From the NCBI GenBank assembly GCA_030762935.1, contig CM060882.1, positions 23,565,001-23,629,000 of the forward strand: a stretch of 64,000 nucleotides of DNA. The letters run 5' to 3'. A program made the position numbers and the translations under genes. The notes beneath the pieces were generated by a model, which was not told the DNA's origin, searched no databases, and saw nothing but the letters and a program-made list of their open reading frames with translations. Origin of the DNA: Hymenopus coronatus (lineage: Eukaryota > Arthropoda > Insecta > Mantodea > Hymenopodidae). This document shows, piece after piece, positions 12,001 to 22,829 of this stretch. Each line of letters opens with the position of its first letter. Position 1 is the first letter of the stretch.

Positions 12001-12640
12001 TATTTTTAACTATTTTATATTTGTTATTTTTAAACCTAATACTATATCTGACAAAGTGTAAATGTTGTTTATGCATGAATAAAATTTAATTGAATTATTA
12101 TTAATAAAAATGCTTCTTTTATTACCTGTATAAAATAAACTGCAACAATCAACCACTCTTGCAGCTTACATTAATGTTATAGCAGATTGGAGCAGCACTA
12201 CCAGGTCTGTGGTAAAGGGTTAAAAAATATGTATATATATTTATACATGTTTATTTATTTGTTAATTATGCTGTAATTACTATGTTCATATCAGTATTGC
12301 CAGCGTGTTGGAACTTCATCCTGCAGGAGTTCTTTTATATGTCAGTAAATACTGAAATGGAGCTGTTGCTTGTAAGTAATTATAAATTGTAAATATATTA
12401 ACAACAAATTATAAAGCTGATTTATATATATAAGAGAAAAATAAATAAGGTTATCACTTTGTTAAAGCACCAGAACTGAAAAATAACTAATGTTTTTAAA
12501 GTTAAATATGAGGGATATTTCAAAAGTAAAATTCATCATTTTTATCATAGAGAAACTTTTTTGCAAAACAAAATACACGCCAGTATCATGAACTGTATAT
12601 CTTGAACTATTTTTTGACATAGTCAACAATGGCATTGAGT
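12001..12640. other. No gene recognised
   Basis: Very AT-rich with simple-sequence stretches. Nothing coding is recognised. Confidence 0.4.
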
Positions 12641-12659
12641 TTAAAGAAACTACTCTGGT

Positions 12660-13060
12660 AAAACTTGGGAAATGCACCTGGATGGGAAACATTCTTCAGA
12701 ATTCAGGAAAAAATAATATGCATAATGATACACGCAAACTTCAAAGACTCATGCAAACTTCTATTTAAACAATTAAAAGTATTAGCAATGTCCTCAATAT
12801 ATCTCTTTGAGTTGCTCACCTTTGTCTATAATAATTATGACAATTTCATGGAAAAACAAAACCCATCACTAAAATACCCAGAAAGAATCTAGCATAAAAT
12901 TCCCCATGCATAGACTAACACTGTGAGAAAAGAACCTACTACATGGGTATAAAAATATATAATAAACTGTCAAAAAACTCAAATACCTATATAGAAACCT
13001 TAAGTTTGTTCACAAAAGGAGTCAAATATTACTAAACAAACATATTACTCTCTACAAGAG
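12660..13060 (+). pseudogene. Non-LTR retrotransposon C-terminal relic
   Basis: Reads RIQEKIICIMIHANFKDSCK, LFKQLKVLAMSSIYLFELL, VYNNYDNF and then, across stops, a stretch beginning YYMGIKIYNKLSKN. This is the conserved carboxy-terminal pattern of a common insect LINE; the same blocks are seen at 33.48-33.83 kb. Confidence 0.6.
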
Positions 13061-13559
13061 TTTATGGATGACACAATATTGGACTCAGTAGGCTAATGTA
13101 CATATTATTACCATAAATTGGCAAATTTCAATGTATCTTACAAATAATTTCTTATATACCATGTACATATTAGAATTTAAGTTACTTAGTATATTTTGAT
13201 GAGTCACCAGTTTATGAGCTTAGGCTCATAATGTAAATGTCATATGACAATAAATATTTTACTGTATTCTATTCAGTTCTCTGTGACACAAATAATTGTC
13301 ACGCAGCCTGCCCCACCTCAGCATTGATTTGGAAGTGACATCTCGAAAGTGCAGCTTTCGATGTAGGGATCAGGTGAAAGTCTGATATGGCAAGATCGGG
13401 GCTCTAGGACGGGTGATCCAATCTCTCCCATCCGAAGTAGCAAACCTGATCTTGTGTGAGCCTTGCTGTGTGGTTTTACTTGTTATCCAAGAGTACAATA
13501 CTTTCACTCAGAAGCCCTAGTGGCTTTCATTGTGGTGAGGGTGTTGCAGCAACATGGTG

Positions 13560-13870
13560 CATTGATGCTCTCTTGGTGGAGGAATAAATAAATAAATTTG
13601 GTTTATGTACCTATAGATACAGGTTTCAAGTTTTGTCTCAATGAATAATAGCTGTTACAATTGTAGTTTATACATTGTCTTACATATGCAAATATTACTT
13701 ACAAAATTAAGATTATAATTTTATCAACTTTTACAAATATATGTTATGATACTTCAGCTAGGATACTTTAATGCATCATAGGTACTTATACTACTTTGTT
13801 ATACCGGTGCTGCATACTGTACATACCTCTGTCCAACAGATCATTTTTCAACATTTTAAATGAATTACCT
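13560..13870. other. Unassigned AT-rich block inside the mariner relic
   Basis: About 310 bp of AT-rich sequence that interrupts the mariner coding relic. It looks like another insertion, possibly the 3' end of a non-LTR element on the minus strand, but no diagnostic motif or clear flanking duplication was found. Confidence 0.3.
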
Positions 13871-14240
13871 TGTGTAGATTTTGCATCAAGGAGAAAGGAG
13901 GAAATCAAGGAGAATTACAACTTTTATGTCCCAGAGCACTGTAGCCATAATCTTTCCTAAAGAGGTAGACAATTTGAATTTTTTCCTCACTTACATCATT
14001 GAGGCTGCCTTGATTTCTGGGGTAAATAGGTACACCCATGTGTCATCACCTGTTATGATTCTAAACAGGAACTCATTTCCCTTTCACACATAACGCATCA
14101 AGAGATCAAGGCTGATTCCCATTTTTACACTCTTGTTATCCGGGATCAGTTTTCTCAACATCCATCTTGCAGACACTTTTCAGTAACCTAACACATGATG
14201 GAGCATGTGATGGGCCTGTGCACAACCAATATGCAGTGAG

Positions 14241-14534
14241 AACATAAAAATAAATGGAATTTTATTTATGGATGCTCTTTAACTACAGTGGTTCTCAGCA
14301 TCCCATTCTATATTGATGTGAAAGACCTATTAATTTTGCTCAGAGGCCTCTTTATCAAGATTGAGGTTCTTTTATATGCCATAAATCTATGACATGGGAC
14401 CAATGGCTTTACTTCCCTTCCGAAGGAAGCCATGCTAAGGATTTTTACGCCTGAAAAAATCCATTCCCCAGGTTTAAACCTGTGACCTTGGGTATATGAG
14501 GCTAGTATGGTAAGCAGTACACCACGGAGTGCAA
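14241..14534 (-). mobile_element. SINE family C with 14-bp target duplication
   Basis: Minus-oriented copy of a repeat with a B-box-like promoter (complement reads CACAGGTTTAAACCTGGGG) and the body block AGCATGGCTTCCTTCGGAAG. CAATATGCAGTGAG lies on both sides (14227-14240 and 14535-14548) and belongs to the mariner transposase frame, so the insertion is later than the mariner. Related copies lie at 43.7, 47.1 and 47.6 kb. Confidence 0.8.
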
Positions 14535-14621
14535 CAATATGCAGTGAGGACACCATGCCTGACACCGTTATGCGCCTGTCTGCTAACAGCAGGTCCAATC
14601 TCTAACAGTGTTGTTTTCGTG

Positions 14622-14952
14622 GAATCATTTAACAATGAGTTAAAATTTTAAACACTTTAAAATTCTCCACTTACATGTTGATTTTTTTTAAGACTAGTTT
14701 CAGGGAGCACCCTCCGTATCTTCAGTTAATTTGTCAATTAACTTTGTTAACAGATGACATCTTCCAATTAGCAAAGACGAGAGATGGCAGCACAACTTTT
14801 AGTGGAACCAGGCACAATGCGGGAGCAGCAGTCGACAAATTAACTGAAGATAGGGAGGATGCTCTCTGAAACTAGTCTTAAAAAAATATCAACGTATAAG
14901 TGGAGAATTTTAAAGTGTTTAAAATGTTGACTCATTATTAAATGATTCCATT
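14622..14952. mobile_element. Penelope-type foldback element with paired hammerhead-like motifs
   Basis: Inverted repeat arms of about 115 bp (14622-14740 and 14834-14952, outer block GGAATCATTTAA), separated by about 90 bp. The right arm reads CTGAAGA (14844-14850), T, AGGGAG-GATG-CTCTCT, GAAAC, TA, GTC, with stem I TTAA/TTAA. The left arm carries the same motif on the minus strand with one mismatch in stem II. It interrupts the mariner relic. It looks like a non-autonomous retroelement made of two inverted terminal repeats. Confidence 0.55.
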
Positions 14953-15489
14953 ATTATGGTGCTCCCCTATATACAAATATTTCTAATTATTTAATTATTT
15001 TCCTTGATGGATGTGGAGGGACACCCACTTCGGCCATTATCCTCCACACTCTGGTGCCCTTCTTCACCGAACATGCAATACCAGTGACCAATCATTTGAG
15101 GAGATATGACCTTTTCACTGTATATGGTCATGGGTGTTCATGGATGACACATCACACATGCCGATTCATACTCGATAACAGCACACACTTCCATTGGCAA
15201 CCATGTTGTCAGTACATATCTGTCTGCCATCATGATTTGTAGTCGAATAACCTTGGGCATGCTGGTCCACTGTTCTTCTCTCTTCTTTGGTGCTCTGCTG
15301 ATTCTTATGGCAAATGTTTTACCTGGTATACCAACTTTGTTCAAACAAATGACAAAGCTTATTTTGGAGCATCCCTCATAGGTACCTATTACTGTTAAGT
15401 GAAGCATATATATTAACTTTATTATAATATTATTAATGGAATAAAAATGTCTAAAATAATAATATCAATACTTATAATAAACAGAAATA

Positions 15490-15725
15490 TTATAAACAGT
15501 TATGAGAAATCTCATTTGTAATTCGAGCCAAGCTTGATTAATGCTCAAAGAATTTGTTTACACTTAAAAAGAAAAGCATGTCACATGTTCATGGCTTCTG
15601 TTCTTTACATGATTGACTGAAGAAGCCACGAACACATGGAAATCATGATTTTCTTTTAAAGTGTAAGTGAAGTCATTGAGCATTAATCAAGCTCGGCTCA
15701 AACTGCAAATGATAAGAAACTTCAG
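15490..15725. repeat. Inverted repeat element
   Basis: Left arm TCATTTGTAATTCGAGCC and AAGCTTGATTAATGCTCA; right arm TGAGCATTAATCAAGCT and GGCTCAAACTGCAAATGA, pairing across about 230 bp with imperfect inner arms (ACACTTAAAAAGAAAA with TTTTCTTTTAAAGTGT). The loop side has CTGAAGAAGCCACGAACAC, a degenerate hammerhead-like core. Origin unknown; probably another foldback or MITE. Confidence 0.45.
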
Positions 15726-15734
15726 TTTTAATTC

Positions 15735-16250
15735 TTGGTTTTTATTAATAGTTATGATAAAGTCATTAGTAGTGCAGTGTATGGAAAGCACCCATTCAGT
15801 GATAATAATGTGTGCTTGTGCCTCAGTTTTTTTCTTTTGTTTTCCATTTAGACATATAAGCCTTTCTTACAGCATTCATACAAACAAAAGTAAGACACTG
15901 CTCTAGCATTGAGTGATAAGAATGAGAAAAAAAATAAATTATTGTTAAATTCAAATGTTATAGGTTCCTGCATTTGAAAAAGATGATTTTATGTATGTTG
16001 TTTTAATAGCAATGTCAATAATGTTATACAAGAAAATAATCATTTTTCAAAAAATAGTGTTGATAGAGATTTATTTCATTATTTATAAATATTACTATTA
16101 TTACACACTAATCTAAAAGGATGTTTGAGGTATAAAATGATTAAATGGCATGGGTGTTGAATGAAGCTTACAAGTGACTGTACTAGTTTTAGATGCCTAT
16201 ATGTAAATTACTTCATGCAGTACTAAGTCACTGAAGCTGATTTTTGTTTT
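15735..16250. other. No gene recognised (upstream of zinc-finger exon)
   Basis: AT-rich intron-like sequence ending in a long pyrimidine tract that leads into the splice acceptor at 16266. Confidence 0.4.
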
Positions 16251-16266
16251 TTCCTTTTTTTTTCAG

Positions 16267-16511
16267 GGTTAAAAGCATTAGTTCCAGCAGCTAAAGCAAC
16301 ATGCTCCATATGCAAACGTTCTTTCAAAGGGAATCATAACCTCAATGTTCACATCAGAGATGCACACAGTGAAGACAAGGGCCCATTCACTTGCCCTTAC
16401 TGCAATAAGTTATCCAAGAATAGGAGCAGTTTACGAAGTCATCTCTATAGTATTCATAGCATCAGAGTTCGAATAGCAAAATTTTGGAGCACAGAAACCA
16501 CTCAGATCTAA
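16267..16511 (+). CDS. Terminal exon with two C2H2 zinc fingers
   Basis: A strong acceptor (pyrimidine run ending TTTCAG at 16266) opens an uninterrupted frame of 81 codons to TAA at 16509-16511; the exon starts two bases into frame, so the upstream exon must end in phase 1. It encodes two fingers of form CX2CX12HX4H: C-SI-C followed by KRSFKGNHNLNV and H-IRDA-H, then C-PY-C followed by NKLSKNRSSLRS and H-LYSI-H. They are linked by SEDKGPFT. Such two-finger 3' exons are typical of alternatively spliced insect BTB-zinc-finger transcription factors (lola, fruitless, tramtrack, broad); I cannot tell which gene. No partner exon was found in the window. It probably gives a nuclear DNA-binding isoform. 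An ATTAAA at 16623 could serve as poly(A) signal. Confidence 0.65.
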
Positions 16512-16684
16512 AAGCCTTTGTATCATACACAAGATATGTAGTTTTTTTTAATGAAAAGTTTCTGAAATAGTTCAATAGTTATCATTTTAATACGTTATAT
16601 AACCTTTAAAAACTAAATATTGATTAAAACACCAGTGAAAATCAGTAGGATGTAGTTTCCATGTTTGTAGGCCATGGTCCAGTA

Positions 16685-16745
16685 GATATATCACCTGAAG
16701 TTTTGCCCATGTCTCTGCAGGGCACCTTCAGAGGTAGTGAGGTAA
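16685..16745 (-). ncRNA. Degenerate hammerhead-like motif
   Basis: The minus strand reads CTGAAGG, T, GCCC, an 11-base loop, GGGC, AAAAC, TTCAGG. This fits the pattern seen at other sites here with two core changes (position 9 and the first base of GAAA). Probably a decayed solo terminal repeat. Confidence 0.3.
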
Positions 16746-16902
16746 GTTTATAACTAGAGTGGCACTATGATGACAATGAAACTCTGATAGGCTTATAGTG
16801 AGCTATGGTGTAGTTGCTGGTATGTCTGCAAAATTGAACAGCCAATACGTTTTTGTAAATATTCAAGGTCATTTCCTGAATCAATGCTGTATTATTATTT
16901 TT

Positions 16903-16903
16903 A

Positions 16904-16942
<39 letters not shown>
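16903..16942 (+). repeat. (ATT)n microsatellite
   Basis: About thirteen ATT units in a row. Confidence 0.9.
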
Positions 16943-16949
16943 CCAGATG

Positions 16950-18590
16950 ATCACTGTTCTAAATTAAATTTACAGCTCATTGATAGTTTGGCGAATGTCT
17001 TATAGGACAGACATGTGGTAAAACATGTCTTTTGACAAAAATATACCTCAGCTTATCTGAAGATCTTATCCACTGAAATATACAGTGTTTTTTTTTTCCT
17101 GATTGTGCAGGAAACACTCTAAAATGCATACCTTCTAAAGAATCATAAACATTTCTGTTTACATTCAAATTTGTGCAAGTGATACTGAACAAGTGAATTT
17201 GGTTTGCTGAGCTATGGAAGTTAACATTCCAGGTATGTAGGCCTGCATGGCATATAAAATAATATTTTACATAATATGCTGAGCTCTATAGGGGTAGTTT
17301 AATATTAAGTCGCAAATTTCCCACATTTTTTTCATAAGCCAACTTCAAACAGGTTATAAAAAATCAACTTCATTTGGCCCTACTATAACCATATATTTGG
17401 GAAGTTCTAAAGTTTTCAAATATGCTTTTGAATTTTGAGATGATTATGCCTATAATAGGTTTAATTTTTTTCAATGGTGCAATGCAGTGTGTCCTGTAAG
17501 GCACTTTTCGAAGTGTGGTATCGGAGCAGTGCAAAGACAAGGAATTATGAACACTTTGATTACACAGTGAATCATTTAGGGTTTCAACACATTTTAGGTG
17601 AATCAAAACAGAAACTGAAAAACATTATATGATTATGTTCTAAGAAAGTCCTTGATCTTTGATTAAAGTGTCATAAACATTATAACAAATTTGTTGAATA
17701 TCTTTTCCCATGGCTTAAAGGAAACTTAATTTCCCGGATACAATTTCTAGAAATGTTACAAAGATGCTGCAGAGATTTTTAAGAAGGCATAAAATTTTTA
17801 CTGCATACTTTTAAATTCAACAAAAATCTAGATGGAGCTGAAGTAAGTGTAAAAACTTCTTTAAAACTCGAAGAGAAAAGGAAAAATATCTGGGCAGACA
17901 TACATTTTTTGCATCTTTGCCTAAAACATCAGGTCACCCCAAATTTCATCAGAAGATACACAAAATATGACAATAACAGCAAATATCAAAGACTCACAGA
18001 TAAAAAGGTAATAGGAACTGAAAAGAACAAACACTATGCAAAATTACATAGTTAGAGCAACAACTTTATGAGCTACACTTAGAGTTACTACAAAAGCTAG
18101 GCCACATAATTGTGTACAATAATCATATTTTAGTTTTATATAGTTACTAGTAGTAACTATTATGTCGATAATTAGAAGGCTATCATCTGACATTACATTA
18201 GTGTTACATATAATGAAATTATATTTATTTATACATTTTAACACTAATTTTTTATACTCTTTGTTTTTATGTGATTGCAAAAAAAAAGGGGGAGGGGGAG
18301 TTCATGTGCTTTTATAGAGCACATTAAGTATAGTAGAGGCCTCAAATACAAATGGTGAGATTATATGTCTCTTCTGCTGTTTTTGTAACCCAAGCTTTAA
18401 GCACAAGTTTTATACATTGGGTTTTTTTTTTTCCATTGTATATAAACATATGTATACATGTATATGTCTTGACAAGTTCTATGTTCAGTGGCTTCCTGGC
18501 CTAAACGAACCTACAGAATGCTTTCTACTCTAATCTAATCCACACACTCTAGAAAAATTTATGCGCATTTCTTGCCGATCTTAAGAGGAA
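16950..18590. other. No gene recognised
   Basis: AT-rich with short unconserved open frames. No splice-flanked coding block or repeat family was identified. Confidence 0.4.
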
Positions 18591-18599
18591 AAATAAGTA

Positions 18600-20880
18600 G
18601 GAAAATGCTTATCCTAAAGAAAAAACTGGAAAATCTTTGAAAAAAGAATAAAAATAAATCAATCAGAAACAAGACACCTCCCAAAAATTGTGTTGTAAAT
18701 TTATCTAAAAAAAAACTTCAGCAAATCTTAGTCAACCACACTCAATAAAGGCCTAAAAACTTGTCTAGATTATTGTAACAAAACTTAGTAGCAGATATTG
18801 AAATAGCTACAAGCCACCTAAAAGAAATAGACCAAAACGTTATTAAGAAGCAGTGTGAACCAATTTTGGATCAAGTACATTCAAGTATAAAAAGAAAGAA
18901 TCCACACCAAAAAATCATAAACTCTTTAACTTTGAAACTAGTTGTATACACAAAATCAGACAAAGGCAAAGAGGACTACAACCAAAGAGTTGAATCCTTA
19001 CTAAGCAATCTGGAATATCAAGAAATGGCAAATCCACTAAGTAAAAGTATAAAGACATTACAAGAAGCATCATCAAATTGTAAACTATAACGAAAAACAA
19101 AAATCCAAATTAAAGCTGATCTACCAACTTTATCCAGATTATATGCATATAAATATATAAACCTGGTAACAAAATGAGACCCATAGTAGATAATATCAAT
19201 GTACCCAGATAAAAACTCAACAAATGATTCACATAGAAATTCAACCCCTTCCCATAATTCAATAGTAAAAGTGTATCAAATTCATTGGACCTGATTAACC
19301 ACTTGAAAGATTTCAGTGTTTCACCTAAAGATAACATAGTATCCTTTGATGTCACCTCCCTATTTCCCAGCATACCCATAGATAAACATAAACATAAAAA
19401 ACATGGATGCAAAGCATAAACGTATCAACAGAGGAAATAGAAGATCTTGTTTGGCTAACCAATTTATGTATAAGACAGAACTACTCTACAAAACTCCATG
19501 GCACGACAGCTCACGGGGAGCCTTGGCCTACCGCCCGGCCGCTGCGTCCCCCATCTCGGTCCACTACAGACGTCATGGATGGGGTGCAGTATTGGAGGGT
19601 GAGACGTGGTCAGCACCTCGAGCCCCTCCCGGCCGGTTAATGCGGTCCTCACGACCTGGAGCCGCTACTTCTCCATCAAGTAGCTCCTCAATTGGCCCTC
19701 CAGGGACCTCACGAGGCTGAGTGCACCCCGGTCCAGGTCTCCCAGTGGGGGAAAAACCCCCACGCCGAGAACTACTCTACATTCAAGAATAAATGTTACC
19801 AACAGACAACAGGACTAGCAATGGGGAATCCTCTATCATCATTCCTAGCCAACTTATACATGAGTAATTTTGAGATACACATCACTGAAGCATTCCCGCA
19901 TATGTACAAAAAAATGCTAGACGTACATAGATGACATCATCGCCATAGTTCTGGAAAAACTCATAAATGATGCACTAAAACTCCTCGACTTCAAAACAAA
20001 TCTATTTAGTTTACTATAGAGACCAAACAGGAAGGATGTCTACCATTCCTGGACATTAAAATAATAAGAACAGAATAACATAACCTAACATTTGGAATAC
20101 ATAGAAAATCCACAAATACAGATAAATACATTAAGTTTGATATCTACAATTCCACAACGCATAATTATGCAGTCCTGAACAGTTTAATGTACAGATTATA
20201 TGCATTCCATGGAGAATAGTGAATACCAAAAAGAATACCAACAGATACTCCAAATAGCTACCAACAACGACTTCCAAAAAAGTGCAATAGGCAAGAGAAT
20301 ATACAAATACAAAAAACTGAACCGCATAACACACACAACCAACCTACAGAATCTCCTTGAGCAACCTCAGTTCAGAAAATTCACCTATCATCCTTGGGCA
20401 CACAACAAACTTCAGAAAATCTTAGGGAATTATAACTCACCTTAGCTCCAAAAAACTACAGCATTCAGAAACTGCTATGCAAAAAATTAAAAGATCCTAT
20501 CCCAGCAAACAAAAAACCAGAAATTTATGAAATTAAATGCTTGGACTGTAATCTAGTATATATAGGAAGAACAAAAAGAAGTTTGGAAGCCAGATTAAAG
20601 GAACACATGAGAAAAAGCAAACAAACAGAAAAATCAGTAGTTGCCTATCATTTTTGGACATCAGGACATGAAACCACACCTAATATATAACTGTTAAAAC
20701 CAGCATATTAAACCATAGAATTAGATGTCTGAGAGAACATCTACATCATGAAGAAAAAGAGCAATATCATGAATTTTGATTTACCACCATACTACAACCT
20801 TTGGAAGTTCATAGCTCCAGCACCACCACCCTCATCGTTGATGCTAACAAAGCAAGATTTAGTCAGAATTAAGGGTTGAA
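18600..20880 (+). pseudogene. Penelope-like retroelement relic (RT plus GIY-YIG), split by a SINE
   Basis: Degenerate Penelope-like polyprotein. In order: an N-terminal region (VVNLSKKKL near 18690), the segment KPGNKMRPIVDNINVP (about 19165), RT motif A in NIVSFDVTSLFPSIPID (about 19335), a SINE at 19491-19767, the motif TGLAMGNPLSSFLANLYMSN (about 19810), LPFLDIKIIRTE and KFTYHPWAHNKLQKIL, then the GIY-YIG nuclease region (YEIKCLDCNLVYIGRTKRSL, about 20527) and VVAYHFWTSGHE. Many stops and frameshifts. It is older than the pair at 54.2-57.2 kb, which has the same domain order. Confidence 0.8.
19491..19767 (-). mobile_element. GC-rich SINE, 5'-truncated, with 14-bp target duplication
   Basis: Strikingly GC-rich against its surroundings. 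AGAACTACTCTACA flanks it on both sides (19477-19490 and 19768-19781) and is part of the interrupted Penelope-like frame. A longer copy at 28.9 kb carries the tRNA-like head on the minus strand; this copy stops at CACGCCG and lacks that head, as expected for 5' truncation during target-primed reverse transcription. Confidence 0.85.
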
Positions 20881-20889
20881 AATGGGAAC

Positions 20890-21690
20890 AAGTGTTCCCA
20901 AAGTAATTACTAAATGACGTTTGTGTTAAAAAACCGACTCAAATTCTTTTGATTTAATTTTAACCACAAGCTTCTTTGCATATTTCCAAGATTTCAAACA
21001 CAAAATCATCTCTTTGAGATATCATCATTTTAAGAATTTGTGCTCACATTTAGTAACATTGTTTAATAGGACTCATTGTTAAAAGATCAAAGCAGATTTT
21101 ATTTCTTATTGTTGTGCTCCATCTTCCTTTAAATAAAGCACTCTTGTATGATAAAAATAAATAATTAAAATATTGCATGAAGATATATGTATTTTTGGCT
21201 CTAAAGTTTTGCATGTCGGTATGTACTTCTAATCCTATATCAAAGGCAGCGCCAAAGTTGTTATTAGATTAGCAGCAATTTTATTGACCATAAGAAACAC
21301 AACATTAGTATCAATTGATTTCTGTTTCATTAATCATTTAAAATTGATTGGATATATCGATTTGAGGGATGTACACTTTTGAAAACTGACATGCACTTTG
21401 CCTATTCTAGTAATACTACACTCCAACTTTTCACTCACAAAATCTAAACCTTATCAAAAAACTCACTAAATTTGAGATAAAAGAACAAATTAAGGTATCA
21501 TTTTTAATCACAGTCAAATAAACAAACTGTAGGAACTTGTTGACATAAATAGTAAAATTAGCAGTACAAACTAAGCATAGTAGCATAAAGTGGAAACACT
21601 AAGCTATGACTTTCATTCTGAAACTTTCCTCAAACTTTTTTCCATTTTCTATATCAGGCAGGAACTGTTGTAAGTCGTAGTAGGATTCCA
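20890..21690. other. No gene recognised
   Basis: AT-rich. A short block near 20925 (GTGTTAAAAAACCGACTCAA) resembles the Penelope-like terminal repeats elsewhere in the window. Nothing else is recognised. Confidence 0.35.
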
Positions 21691-21694
21691 TCAT

Positions 21695-22660
21695 AAAGTG
21701 AATAAAAATGTAAATTTTCCTGAAGTTTACTTAGATAATGAATCAGTAACTATCAGAGAAAAAATTAAATTTCTTGGGGTGCGGGTTGATAGTAATCTCA
21801 ATTGGGGAATTCATGTGGAATCATCATCAAAAAAACTAAGCCAAATTTGTTTTGCTTTATACACTCTTAAGATCATCGGTGAATCTTGATGTACTTAAAA
21901 TAGCCTATTTTGCTTATTTTCACTCTCACTTAACCTATGGTATAATTTTTTGGGGAAAATCAAGCTATTGTAACTGAGTTAGTTTTTAATTGGTAGTCGA
22001 ATATACACACATGTGCTTCACAAAAACTTACTTTTACGCAGAACTAGTTTCGCATGCGTGTTACATGCATTGTCTACTGCTTCCGATAGTCGAAAGCAGT
22101 AGACAATGCATGTAACACGCATGCGAAACTAGTTCTGCGTAAAAGTAAGTTTTTGTGAAGCACATGTGTGTATATTCGACTACCAATTAAAAACTAATTG
22201 CTAGCTTCACAGTGTACCACTTCCAGTATTCAAAATTATATTGTAACTGAGTCTTTCTAATCCAAAAAAAGGCAACTAGGCTAATGCATAACCTTTCTAG
22301 TACTACTAGCTGTAAACCTTATTTTAAATCGCTAAATATCTTAACAGTTCCATCAATTTATCTTTATGAAATGCTTGTATAACCCACAAGCAGGTAAACA
22401 GTTTTATTACTAATGCAGACATCCATGACCATAATACAAGAAGTAAATTAAACCTTCTCAAAATAGGGCATAAGAGATCCCTATATGAGGAAAGTTTTTA
22501 TCATAGTGGTATTCAATTGTATAATAAACTCCCTACCACCTTTAAGCAGTTATCCTCTATGGCAATATTCAAAAGGAAATTAAAGAGATTCTTAATTCTA
22601 AAATGCTTTTATTCAGTGAACGAATATCTGGAGATGGCTTAGTTTACTAGTTTTATTTCA
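21695..22660 (+). pseudogene. Non-LTR retrotransposon 3' relic, split by a palindromic element
   Basis: Reads VTIREKIKFLGVRVDSNLNW, HVESSSKKLSQICFALYTL, then LNLWYNFLG, the post-catalytic LINE region (FLGV.VDSNL.W). After the insertion at 21979-22238 the frame resumes with a KKRQLG-like stretch and ends in the carboxy-terminal block near 22590. Frameshifts and stops are present. The stretch TTTGATTTGATTTGATT at 22793-22809 resembles the short tandem tail of some non-LTR elements. Confidence 0.65.
21979..22238. mobile_element. 260-bp palindromic retroelement with 13-bp target duplication
   Basis: 21979-22197 is an almost perfect palindrome centred on 22088: arms of about 108 bp with a single mismatch and a TAG loop. 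A 41-bp unique tail follows (22198-22238). TATTGTAACTGAG occurs on both sides (21966-21978 and 22239-22251), and the interrupted LINE frame continues after it. Each arm carries a hammerhead-like motif; on the plus strand GCAG, TAGACAA, T, GCATG, loop, CATGC, GAAAC, TA, GTT, CTGC (22096-22138). The long direct duplication points to reverse-transcription-mediated insertion rather than a cut-and-paste MITE. Confidence 0.75.
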
Positions 22661-22829
22661 AGTTTGTACTAGAATTCTAATATTGTAAATATCCATAAGT
22701 AGTAACTAGTATAAATATATTTTGTGATTATTATGTAATTCCTATTGACGAAACCGATATTTCTGTAATGAAATAATATGGTGAATAAAATTGATTTGAT
22801 TTGATTTGATCCATAAAATATGTGGTATC

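Larger units (their letters stand above)
13285..15405 (-). pseudogene. Mariner transposase relic (SETMAR-like), broken up by insertions
   Basis: Minus-strand pieces in protein order: 15405-14990 (MEVCAVIEY, then SVEDNGRSGCPSTSIKENN), 14600-14549 (LLADRRITVSGMVSSLHI), 14230-13870 (VSARWMLRKLIPDN, MGISLDLLMRYV, NEFLFRIITGDDTWVYLFTPE with the first catalytic Asp, IMATVLWDIKVVILLDFL) and 13560-13285 (ERLDHPS, SPDLAISDFHLIPTSK with the third Asp region). A foldback element (14622-14952), a SINE (14241-14534) and an unassigned block (13560-13870) separate the pieces. Stops and frameshifts make it non-functional. Confidence 0.7.

Noticed and set aside
22793..22809. Telomeric-type repeat (TTGAT)n
   Set aside because: Only three units at the 3' end of a LINE relic. 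It fits a LINE tail, not a telomere.
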